Source of the DNA: Candidatus Melainabacteria bacterium
GTDB taxonomy: Bacteria; Cyanobacteriota; Vampirovibrionia; LMEP-6097
Assembly (NCBI GenBank): GCA_028817775.1
Contig: JAPPOW010000182.1
Location: forward strand, 1 to 9,172
DNA: 9,172 nt
Direction of reading: 5' to 3'
Within the stretch, counting starts at the first letter, position 1, and each line of letters opens with the position of its first letter. Made by a program: the position numbers and the translations under genes. This document shows, one piece after another, positions 1 to 5,368 of the stretch. The notes below the pieces were generated by a model. The model was not told the DNA's origin and ran no database searches. It saw only the letters and a list, made by a program, of their open reading frames with translations.

Positions 1-23
1 GGCGCCTTTTCTTTCTTGTTTAA

Positions 24-100
24 TGGGGCAGGTAATGGGACTCGAACCCACGAATGCCGGAACCACAATCCGGAGCCTTAACCACTTGGCCATACCTGCC
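24..100 (-). tRNA. tRNA-His (GUG anticodon)
   Basis: Read on the minus strand, the sequence folds into a complete cloverleaf. The seven-base acceptor stem GCAGGTA pairs with TACCTGC. T8 and G9 follow, then a D-arm closed by GCC/GGC. The anticodon stem CCGGA/TCCGG carries the loop TTGTGGT with anticodon GTG (plus-strand bases 64-66). The T-arm has the loop TTCGAGT. The extra 5' G at base 100 lies opposite C73 at base 27. This G-1:C73 pair is the identity element read by histidyl-tRNA synthetase, and here it is encoded in the DNA. The 3' CCA is also encoded (bases 24-26). The gene diverges from the 208-residue ORF to its right. Confidence 0.97.
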
Positions 101-133
101 ATGCCTCTAGTTATGGGGACCAGCCAAAATCCT

Positions 134-139
134 ATCATA
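134..139 (-). promoter_or_regulatory. candidate -10 box for tRNA-His
   Basis: The minus strand reads TATGAT here, one mismatch from TATAAT and about 33 bases before the tRNA 5' end. A start point near base 127 would give a 5' leader of roughly 27 nt, removed by RNase P. No convincing -35 box is seen at 16-18 bp spacing, so this is tentative. Confidence 0.35.
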
Positions 140-178
140 AGCCTAATTACTAACTAAAAACTTTAATACAAAACTAGA

Positions 179-186
179 TATAAGAT
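179..186 (+). promoter_or_regulatory. candidate -10 region for the 208-residue ORF
   Basis: The AT-rich stretch TATAAGAT contains two overlapping -10-like hexamers (TATAAG and TAAGAT). It lies 26-33 bases before the ATG at 213. No clear -35 box is visible, and no Shine-Dalgarno sequence precedes the ATG. Weak support. Confidence 0.25.
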
Positions 187-212
187 AAGAAGTATGCTAA
201 CTTGGTTATTCT

Positions 213-839
213 ATGTCAATTAGTCCTGAAGCAATTAAAAAGTCACAAGCTGATCTCTTAGGTCGTATTAGCTCTCATATGAAAGATTTCAACGAAGTAT
301 CAGCTGGCGACGGTACAAGTTTAGTTCAGAACTTGGTCAATGGTTTTGCAAATTTGTCACGAACTATGGGTCAAGAAATTTCAGTAGCTTGTCCTAAGGT
401 TGATGCTGAGCTTGTGTATGATTGGTCACAGGGCGGTGATTCTCCACAACGTAAACTTGAATACTCTCAATTCCCTGAAGCTACACTGACAGATTTCTTT
501 GGACAGCAAAACTCCAAAGCTTTTGCAGGTGTCAATGAATGGTTGAATGGCTTAAGACGGATACTGACAGACTATGGTATTCAATATCCTCAAAATAGAA
601 CTGCTCAATGGTATAGAGAACTTGGTCATGCAGTAGAAGCTTTGAGGCAAGTACTCTTCGTTCGAAGAAAACAATTACTAAGTCCACTGGTAGAACCTAA
701 AGCTACTGGACAAGGTGGAGCTTTAGGAGCACTTAAGCCAGACATAAGGGGTCAATTGCGCGAGTCAAGAAGAGCTTGGGAACTACTCAGGGACCAGGCT
801 GCAGGAATGGACCCTGAAGGTGAAAGGTTAGGTTGTTAA
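213..839 (+). CDS. hypothetical protein, 208 residues
   Basis: I do not recognise this protein. The frame is open for 208 codons and starts at an ATG with no visible Shine-Dalgarno sequence (upstream bases TTGGTTATTCT). The product lacks a signal peptide and membrane segments, so it is probably cytoplasmic. Residues 1-50 and 100-155 look mainly helical. The most distinctive part is residues 108-152, rich in Trp, Arg and Leu (NEWLNGLRRIL, then QWYRELGHAVEALRQVL). A Gly/Ala-rich linker at 165-174 is followed by an Arg/Glu-rich helix (179-195). The gene stands alone: tRNA-His diverges upstream, and the response-regulator gene converges, leaving only 7 bp between stop codons and no obvious terminator. 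Reading-frame length and codon pattern support a real gene. Function is unknown. Confidence 0.7.
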   Translation: MSISPEAIKKSQADLLGRISSHMKDFNEVSAGDGTSLVQNLVNGFANLSRTMGQEISVACPKVDAELVYDWSQGGDSPQRKLEYSQFPEATLTDFFGQQNSKAFAGVNEWLNGLRRILTDYGIQYPQNRTAQWYRELGHAVEALRQVLFVRRKQLLSPLVEPKATGQGGALGALKPDIRGQLRESRRAWELLRDQAAGMDPEGERLGC

Positions 840-846
840 CAAGCTT

Positions 847-2112
847 CTATGCGTGATCAAAACGCAATCTACGAACTTCTTTTAGTAAGGTATCAATCTC
901 ATAAGGTTTAGGTAGATAAACATCAGCACCCGTAGTGAGGAAGTTCTGGTAACCAGGGATTTGAGTTGCAACCAAGATCTTCATGCCAAGCTCTTCTTTG
1001 AAGCGATCAAGCTCCTGACAAAGTGGTACAAAATTTTGGTGACCAATTTTGTTGGCTTCAAGAATCAAAATCTTAGGTTCATGCTCCTCTACTTCTTCAA
1101 TGATATGCTCGATACCTTTAGAGAGAATTGCATTATTACCCTCTAGAGTTAGAGTCTCCTGCAAGAGATCAGCAAAATCTTCATCATCCTCTAGAATCAA
1201 GACTTTCTTGTTCTTAGCATCAGGATTGCGTTTGTTCTTAATAGCTTGCTCGATAATATCAGTGCCTGATAGGAAATTACGGTCAATCTTAGAACAATAA
1301 CCAATATTAAGTCTTAGTAAACCCTCACGACGGCGGACTTTGTTTGGTGCTGATGAAATGATAAAGCCGTTGTCATAATCGCTTTGAACGTATAGATCAC
1401 CAAGTACCTTCTTAAATTGCACCTGGGTTTCTCTAACAATAGTTTCCAAGGAACCAGAATCACTGATAACCAAAAAACTATCTCTACCCAAGTGACCTAA
1501 GAAGAAACTTGATTTGAGTTTGTTTAAGATACTATCTTCAAGCACTTTGGCTGTAGCCCTAATAGCTTCATCTGATTTGCCGACTCCGTACATTAAGTTG
1601 TAACTTTGGAAATGCTTGATATCAATATGGACTATAACCCAATCACCAAGGTGTTTGCGGCAGTGCTCAATTACCTTGTAGGTTTTGTTGATACTAGGTA
1701 GGTTGGTAAGCTGTGAGAGCTCCTCTACTTTCTTACGGCGCAAGATAGAGTAAAACTTGAGAAATAATTCCTCCTCGTTACAATCTCGAGAAATAATCTC
1801 GTCGGCTCCTTGCTCAATCAATTCAAGCTTACGTTCACGGCTGGCATCAGGTTTGGTGATGACCAACTTGAATGGACGGCAGGATCTGGAACGATAGTCT
1901 TCATTAGGATTGAAGGCGTCTTCTTCAATTAGTAAAATCTCTGGTCGGTGTTGTCTGATGAGATCTAGATAGTCAGAGGTTTTGATGGTTTCAACGAGTA
2001 CGATGCCAGCTTCAGCACAAGAAGCACGCAAGACTTCGTTGTAGACAATGCTGTTCTGTCCACTAGCACCAAGAATATGTAGAATATGATCCTGAGGAAT
2101 TAATCCCACCAT
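847..2112 (-). CDS. receiver / degenerate GGDEF / receiver protein
   Basis: A 421-residue three-domain signalling protein without a DNA-binding domain. Residues about 9-127 resemble a response-regulator receiver but lack the acidic pair. The residue aligned with the phosphoacceptor Asp is Glu63 (in PEILLIEE), and the usual Lys is Arg109. Residues about 133-296 follow the GGDEF pattern: LTNLP, then HIDIKHFQSYN at 162-172. The signature is GRDSF (209-213), so diguanylate cyclase activity is unlikely. Residues about 302-418 form a second receiver with E308/D309, T383 and K402 in place, but Glu352 where the phosphoacceptor Asp belongs. The start overlaps the end of the kinase gene by 13 nt and has a strong Shine-Dalgarno sequence, so the two genes are translationally linked. 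By inference it works by protein-protein contact or as a phosphomimetic, not as a classical phosphorylated regulator. Confidence 0.88.
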   Translation of the reverse strand: MVGLIPQDHILHILGASGQNSIVYNEVLRASCAEAGIVLVETIKTSDYLDLIRQHRPEILLIEEDAFNPNEDYRSRSCRPFKLVITKPDASRERKLELIEQGADEIISRDCNEEELFLKFYSILRRKKVEELSQLTNLPSINKTYKVIEHCRKHLGDWVIVHIDIKHFQSYNLMYGVGKSDEAIRATAKVLEDSILNKLKSSFFLGHLGRDSFLVISDSGSLETIVRETQVQFKKVLGDLYVQSDYDNGFIISSAPNKVRRREGLLRLNIGYCSKIDRNFLSGTDIIEQAIKNKRNPDAKNKKVLILEDDEDFADLLQETLTLEGNNAILSKGIEHIIEEVEEHEPKILILEANKIGHQNFVPLCQELDRFKEELGMKILVATQIPGYQNFLTTGADVYLPKPYEIDTLLKEVRRLRFDHA

Positions 2113-3212
2113 AGTTCCCCTCCTTTATGCTGCTCTGTGGTTAAGTAGAGACTAAATTTGGTTTGCCCTTCTTGTGATTCAAGTAGTAGATCACCACCTA
2201 ATAGTTGAGCTAATGATTTACTGATATATAAGCCTAGACCTGTACCCTCTGTGATGCGGGTTAGCGGACTATCAAGCCTGCTAAATTTGGTGAAGACCTT
2301 CTGTTGGTCTTCAGTGCTGATGCCAATACCGTAGTCAATGACATCAATGCGTACCATTGGTTTGCCCTCCAGCTCAGCTTCAGAGATTTGAATATCTACT
2401 TTGTCACTCTCTGGTGAGTACTTAACAGCGTTATCTATAAGGTTGGTTAGTACTTGCTCTAATCTATCCTTATCAACCCAGACTTCTGGTAAATCCTCCG
2501 TTGAATTGATGGTGATCTTGTGCGAGAAGCTATGCTTAGAGCCAACCACTTCAGAGATGTAATCAACCATCTCATATATTCTTACAGGATGGATAGTAAG
2601 TTGTAGTTTACGGCTCTCTAAACGAGATACGGCGAGTAAATCTTCAACTAGGCGTGATAGTCTTTCTGCTTGGTTCTTGATGATATTAACGTACTTGTCA
2701 CGTTTCTCTTTGGGAAGTTCTTGTTTGCCGTTGAGTAAAGTGGAAGCAAAACCTTTGATACTAGTGATAGGAGTACGCAGTTCATGAGAGACCGTGCTGA
2801 TAAATTCAGCCTGTGCTCGGTCTAGATCTTTGTTGTAATCCTCGATGATAAAGAACATCAAGTAACCAATAACTTTGCTCTCTTCATCTAAAATTGCAGT
2901 CTTGCGAGCCTCAAGGTTGATCTGTTTGCCATCACGGGTGAATAGAGTCACTGCATGGTGAGATACAGAATCAGCGCTGGCATCTAATTCTGGGCTGCTC
3001 ATGTCCTGAATTTGAAAAAGTTCACTGGTACTCTTGCCAATCATTTCAGCATCATGCCAGCCTGTAACTTCAACCATTTTGGAGCTAAATAAAGTAATCT
3101 GATTCTCAAGATCAAAAGCAACAAAACCATTTTGGGTGGCTCTTGCTACACTTTCAAGAATCTCTTGGGGATTATTCACACCTAACCTAGAAAACTGATC
3201 CATAACGGTCAT
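2100..3212 (-). CDS. PAS-domain sensor histidine kinase, soluble
   Basis: A 370-residue kinase with no membrane segment, so probably a cytoplasmic sensor. Residues about 18-126 form a PAS domain (GFVAFD near 29-34, VTGWHDAEMIGKS at 49-61, LFTRDGK near 90-96), a likely ligand or redox sensing module of unknown cue. The H-box is FISTVSHELRTP (137-148) with phosphoacceptor His143. The ATPase domain shows the N-box NLIDNAVKYSP (257-267), G1 box DYGIGI (293-298), F-box FTKF (307-310) and G2 box GTGLGL (323-328). All catalytic boxes are intact, so it should autophosphorylate. A second ATG lies at 3203 (Met4). The first is preferred because TATAAT ends six bases before it, but no good Shine-Dalgarno settles the choice. 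The downstream gene overlaps by 13 nt and is its presumed partner, although that protein lacks receiver Asp residues. Confidence 0.95.
   Translation of the reverse strand: MTVMDQFSRLGVNNPQEILESVARATQNGFVAFDLENQITLFSSKMVEVTGWHDAEMIGKSTSELFQIQDMSSPELDASADSVSHHAVTLFTRDGKQINLEARKTAILDEESKVIGYLMFFIIEDYNKDLDRAQAEFISTVSHELRTPITSIKGFASTLLNGKQELPKEKRDKYVNIIKNQAERLSRLVEDLLAVSRLESRKLQLTIHPVRIYEMVDYISEVVGSKHSFSHKITINSTEDLPEVWVDKDRLEQVLTNLIDNAVKYSPESDKVDIQISEAELEGKPMVRIDVIDYGIGISTEDQQKVFTKFSRLDSPLTRITEGTGLGLYISKSLAQLLGGDLLLESQEGQTKFSLYLTTEQHKGGELWWD
2119..2124 (-). promoter_or_regulatory. strong Shine-Dalgarno of the receiver protein gene
   Basis: The minus strand reads AAAGGAGGGGAACTATG. AGGAGG ends 6 nt before the ATG at 2112 and lies inside the last codons of the kinase gene. 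This fixes the start at 2112 over the GTG immediately downstream. It also shows that the organism uses anti-Shine-Dalgarno pairing, which makes its absence from other genes here notable. Confidence 0.85.
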
Positions 3213-3218
3213 TACCTA

Positions 3219-3248
3219 ATTATATCAATCTTACCCATTGCTTGTCCG
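3219..3248 (-). promoter_or_regulatory. promoter of the kinase / receiver operon
   Basis: The minus strand has a perfect TATAAT (3219-3224). A CGGACA hexamer (3243-3248) lies 18 bp upstream and matches four of the six TTGACA bases. Six bases separate the -10 box from the ATG at 3212, so transcription would start at or next to the start codon and give a leaderless mRNA. The -35 hexamer lies inside the left arm of the neighbouring inverted repeat. Confidence 0.6.
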
Positions 3249-3354
3249 AAAAGCTCCATCTGCTGCGTTACGCGAGTCCTCATGGGCTACAGCCCACTTC
3301 GGACACGTCCTGCGGACTTCGCAAGCCTTGCATATGGAAGCTTTTCAAACAAGC
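3240..3354. repeat. long imperfect inverted repeat between rpe and the kinase gene
   Basis: The left arm at 3240-3263 (GCTTGTCCGAAAAGCTCCAT, then CTGC) matches the reverse complement of 3330-3354 (GCTTGTTTGAAAAGCTTCCA, then TATGC) at most positions. The roughly 66 bases between the arms hold smaller hairpins: GGGCT/AGCCC at 3284-3295, GTCC/GGAC at 3307-3317, and a looser GCGAGTCC/GGACTTCGC pairing. The region looks like a dispersed palindromic or MITE-like element rather than a coding sequence. No open frame or transposase is present. Confidence 0.65.
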
Positions 3355-3368
3355 GTATGCGGCTTGTT
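3348..3368 (-). terminator. possible weak terminator hairpin after rpe
   Basis: Seven bases downstream of the rpe stop codon, the minus strand reads AACAAGC, a 7-base loop, then GCTTGTT followed by TGAAAAG. The 7-bp stem is perfect, but only three T residues follow, so as an intrinsic terminator it is weak. It shares bases with the right arm of the large inverted repeat and could form an alternative fold. Confidence 0.35.
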
Positions 3369-3374
3369 AGTGGG

Positions 3375-4181
3375 CTAGGATTTAATCTCAGAAATTGCTT
3401 TTTGAATGTCCTCTGCGCCGTATACTGCTGAACCGGCTACAAGCACGTTAGCACCAGCTTTTTTAAGATCTTCTGCAATAGCGCCGGGGGCTACCCCACC
3501 ATCAATCTCTATAGCTAGTTCACCCTGAGTGAAATCAGTACCTACTGACCTGCCATTAGCTTTGGCGAGCTCAACAACTTGAGTGATTTTTTCCAAGACT
3601 ACTGGTTTGAACTTTTGTCCACCAAATCCTGGGTTAACTGACATTAGCAAAACCAAGTCAAGTTCTTTAATGATTTGTTCGAGTGCTGAGACTGGAGTGG
3701 CTGGATTGATTGAGATTCCAGCTCGCGCGCCGCTTGTTTTAACTAATTGAACAGTGTTTAATATTTTTTCTATGTCATAGTCAGTACTAGTTTTGCCTAC
3801 TGCTTCCCAATCTTCTTGGGTTTCCTCGCCAGTCAGGCGCTTGTCGAAGTTAGAGCTAGCTAGTTGGTGTTCTAGTTTCTCTGTACTGCCTGCAGCATAC
3901 CTAAAGGCTTCCATGTGAAAAGTCACCAAGTCAGAACCAGCTTTGATGAAATCAGGGATGTGACGTTCAGGATTAAATATCATTAAATGCACATCAACAA
4001 ATAAACTAGTGATAGGTTTGATGTACTTAACTACTGGGGCGCCGATTGTAATATTGGGGACAAAGCCTCCGTCCATTACATCAACGTGGACCCAGTCGGC
4101 ACCAGCGGTTTCAATCTTGGCTATTTCGCTTTCTAGATTAGCGAAGTCGGCTGAGAGGATTGATGGAGCGATTAGTGCCAT
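3375..4181 (-). CDS. rpe: ribulose-phosphate 3-epimerase with an internal insertion
   Basis: Interconverts ribulose 5-phosphate and xylulose 5-phosphate in the cytoplasmic pentose phosphate or Calvin pathway. The TIM-barrel family signatures are present: APSILSADF (5-13), VHVDVMDG (31-38), DVHLM (63-67), MSVNPGFGGQKF (180-191), EIDGGV (225-230) and VAGSAVYG (248-255). The metal and acid-base residues H32, D34, H65 and D227 are present. At 268 residues it is about 45 longer than the usual 215-230. The extra length is mainly an insertion of about 44 residues between EA (91-92) and the helix resuming near 137, which is hydrophilic and charged. A second insertion of about nine residues precedes EIDGGV. 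The start at 4181 has no Shine-Dalgarno sequence, but a TATACT box lies six bases upstream. The gene lies 168 bp downstream of rpsG on the same strand and probably has its own promoter. Confidence 0.95.
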   Translation of the reverse strand: MALIAPSILSADFANLESEIAKIETAGADWVHVDVMDGGFVPNITIGAPVVKYIKPITSLFVDVHLMIFNPERHIPDFIKAGSDLVTFHMEAFRYAAGSTEKLEHQLASSNFDKRLTGEETQEDWEAVGKTSTDYDIEKILNTVQLVKTSGARAGISINPATPVSALEQIIKELDLVLLMSVNPGFGGQKFKPVVLEKITQVVELAKANGRSVGTDFTQGELAIEIDGGVAPGAIAEDLKKAGANVLVAGSAVYGAEDIQKAISEIKS

Positions 4182-4187
4182 GCTTAA

Positions 4188-4193
4188 AGTATA
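4188..4193 (-). promoter_or_regulatory. -10 box of rpe
   Basis: The minus strand reads TATACT, one mismatch from TATAAT, followed by TTAAGC and then the ATG at 4181. The spacing is identical to that of the kinase gene and predicts a leaderless transcript. No clear -35 box is visible; the expected position falls at the outer edge of the palindromic element. Confidence 0.5.
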
Positions 4194-4230
4194 ACGAACT
4201 ACTAGTGTCTTTGCTTAGGCGATGTAGAGA

Positions 4231-4330
4231 TTAGTTTGCAGTACAAGGCGGAGGAGCTTTTTGATACCGGAGTTTACTTGGTGTAAATGAGGATATCAAA
4301 AAGCGACGACAACGCCGTAATGCAAGCTAA
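4231..4330. repeat. 100-bp nested palindromic element between rpsG and rpe
   Basis: Three nested complementary segments are visible. The outer arms are 4231-4250 (TTAGTTTGCAGTACAAGGCG) and 4313-4330 (CGCCGTAATGCAAGCTAA). The middle arms, GCTTTTTGATA at 4256-4266 and its exact complement at 4294-4304, form a perfect 11-bp stem. The inner arms are TTTAC/GTAAA at 4273-4277 and 4283-4287. Related bases extend outward (TAGTGTCTTTGCTTAG near 4203-4218 against CTAAGATCACAG near 4327-4339), so the true element may be about 135 bp. This architecture is typical of non-coding MITE-like or REP-like elements. No reading frame is present. Confidence 0.7.
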
Positions 4331-4349
4331 GATCACAGAGCCACACGGC

Positions 4350-4826
4350 TTATCTGCCGAAATGGGCATACGCCTTGTTGGCTTCCGCCATCTTGTGTGT
4401 AGATTCCTTAGTCTCTACTGCTTTACCTTTGTTGTTATAAGCATCAAGTAATTCGTTGCTAAGTTTCTCAACGAAACTCTTACCGCCACGTTTGCGAGCA
4501 GCAAGGATTAACCATCTGTGACCAAAAGCTTCACTGACGCGTGGCTCAACTTCACTTGGAACTTGATAAGTAGCACCACCGATACGTCTAGCTTTGACTT
4601 TGACGACCGGCATTGCGTTCTTAACGGCTTGTCTGAATACTTCGATTCCAGTCTTGCCCTCTACTTTACCCTCAAGTGCGTCGACTGATTTGTAGAACAG
4701 TGATTCAGCCAATGATTTTTTACCATCAAGCATCATTCTGTTGATGAAGGCACCTACATGAGTGTCTCCGAATCTTGGATCAGGTCTTGCGACTTTACGT
4801 TTAAATCTTCCGTCTTTTCTTGGCAT
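4350..4826 (-). CDS. rpsG: 30S ribosomal protein S7
   Basis: S7 binds the 3' major domain of 16S rRNA, nucleates assembly of the 30S head, and contacts tRNA at the E site. The product has 158 residues, against about 156 in the family. It shows the conserved stretches MPRKDGRFKRK (1-11), INRMMLDGKKSLA (28-40), VKARRIGGATYQVP (77-90), and the C-terminal ETKESTHKMAEANKAYAHF (138-156). The start at 4826 is the family start. It is preceded by a purine-rich AAAGAAGAAA rather than a proper Shine-Dalgarno sequence. The gene follows rpsL by 53 bp on the same strand, the conserved str-operon order, but the next gene is rpe rather than fusA and tuf. A repeat copy occupies most of the rpsL-rpsG gap. Confidence 0.98.
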   Translation of the reverse strand: MPRKDGRFKRKVARPDPRFGDTHVGAFINRMMLDGKKSLAESLFYKSVDALEGKVEGKTGIEVFRQAVKNAMPVVKVKARRIGGATYQVPSEVEPRVSEAFGHRWLILAARKRGGKSFVEKLSNELLDAYNNKGKAVETKESTHKMAEANKAYAHFGR

Positions 4827-4840
4827 AATTATTTCTTCTT

Positions 4841-4873
4841 TGTCATCCTGAAGCGAAGCGAAGGATCTAGTCC
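4841..4873. repeat. dispersed TGTCATCCTGA...AGGATCT repeat copy in the rpsL-rpsG gap
   Basis: Bases 4841-4868 read TGTCATCCTGAAGCGAAGCG, then AAGGATCT. The same family appears after argS at 8889-8922, with GGAGCGTAGCGACGTC in the middle. The AAGGATCTAGTCCTT stretch adds a small hairpin. The copy fills most of the 53-bp gap between two co-transcribed ribosomal protein genes and ends 14 bases before the rpsG start. Confidence 0.75.
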
Positions 4874-4879
4874 TTCATA

Positions 4880-5263
4880 CTATTTTTTCTTCGCCTTCTC
4901 CCTCTTAGTCCCGTATTTAGATCTACCTTGTTTACGTCCGTTGACACCTTGAGTGTCAAGCGCACCACGTACTACGTGATAACGAACACCTGGACAATCC
5001 TTTACACGACCACCTCTAATCAATACAACCGAGTGTTCTTGTAGGTTATGACCTTCACCACCAATATAAGCAGTAACTTCTTGACCATTAGTAAGACGAA
5101 CCCTTGCAATTTTACGCATTGCAGAGTTTGGCTTCTTAGGAGTGGCCGTTCTTACTTTAGTACATACACCACGCTTCAGTGGGTTGCGATCAAGCGCTGG
5201 GCTTTTACTCTTTTTCTTAGAGCTTTTGCGGTTTTTGCGAATTAATTGTTGTATTGTAGGCAT
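4880..5263 (-). CDS. rpsL: 30S ribosomal protein S12
   Basis: S12 lies at the decoding centre and helps control translational accuracy; it is the classical site of streptomycin-resistance mutations. From the ATG at 5263 the protein is 127 residues (usual 123-125) and opens with the family N-terminus MPTIQQLIRK. Conserved blocks are RGVCTKV (31-37), TPKKPNSA (41-48), GEGHNLQEHSVVLIRGGRV (69-87) and RKQGRSKYGTKR (110-121). Lys43 and Lys88 match the streptomycin-related lysines. The loop reads KDCPGVRYH, with Cys90 where most bacteria have Leu. An in-frame ATG at 5290 would add nine residues (MPGARMFRY) that have no counterpart in the family. It is rejected because a TAGAAT box lies between the two starts. 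No Shine-Dalgarno sequence precedes 5263. rpsL leads the rpsL-rpsG transcript. Confidence 0.97.
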   Translation of the reverse strand: MPTIQQLIRKNRKSSKKKSKSPALDRNPLKRGVCTKVRTATPKKPNSAMRKIARVRLTNGQEVTAYIGGEGHNLQEHSVVLIRGGRVKDCPGVRYHVVRGALDTQGVNGRKQGRSKYGTKREKAKKK

Positions 5264-5273
5264 GTAGCGGAAC

Positions 5274-5279
5274 ATTCTA
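5274..5279 (-). promoter_or_regulatory. candidate -10 box of rpsL-rpsG
   Basis: The minus strand reads TAGAAT, one mismatch from TATAAT, ten bases before the ATG at 5263. Transcription would start about 3-5 nt before that ATG, leaving almost no leader and no room for a Shine-Dalgarno sequence. No good -35 box is visible. Confidence 0.4.
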
Positions 5280-5332
5280 GCACCCGGCATGATTGGTATT
5301 ACAGAGAATTCGAATATTTTTAAGCTTTTCTT

Positions 5333-5360
5333 TTGGATAAAGGCTTAGCTAGGCTATAAT
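5333..5360 (+). promoter_or_regulatory. promoter of the secreted-protein / argS operon
   Basis: A perfect TATAAT lies at 5355-5360. A weak TTGGAT (5333-5338) lies 16 bp upstream. The ATG at 5369 follows the -10 box by eight bases, so the mRNA is expected to begin at or within a base or two of the start codon. No Shine-Dalgarno sequence is present. The promoter diverges from that of rpsL in a 105-bp region between start codons. Confidence 0.6.
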
Positions 5361-5368
5361 TTGAGATT

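Noticed and set aside
1..23. Terminator after tRNA-His
   Set aside because: The minus strand ends in AAAAGGCGCC at the window edge. A stem may begin here, but its other half would lie outside the window.
840..846. Terminator between the converging 208-residue ORF and the receiver gene
   Set aside because: Only seven bases separate the stop codons and no GC-rich stem with a T-run is visible near either end.
961..1300. Two plus-strand ORFs (961-1146 and 1049-1300)
   Set aside because: They are antisense to the conserved C-terminal receiver domain and have no ribosome site or recognisable product.
1474..1488. Active diguanylate cyclase in the receiver protein
   Set aside because: The signature is GRDSF rather than GG[DE]EF, losing the second Gly and the catalytic acidic residue.
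4758..4952. Plus-strand ORF of 64 residues between rpsG and rpsL
   Set aside because: It is antisense to the rpsG start, the spacer repeat and the rpsL end. Its VILKRSEGS stretch is merely the translated repeat.
5264..5290. Nine-residue N-terminal extension of S12 (start at 5290)
   Set aside because: The added residues MPGARMFRY do not fit the family N-terminus, no ribosome site precedes them, and a candidate -10 box lies inside this stretch.
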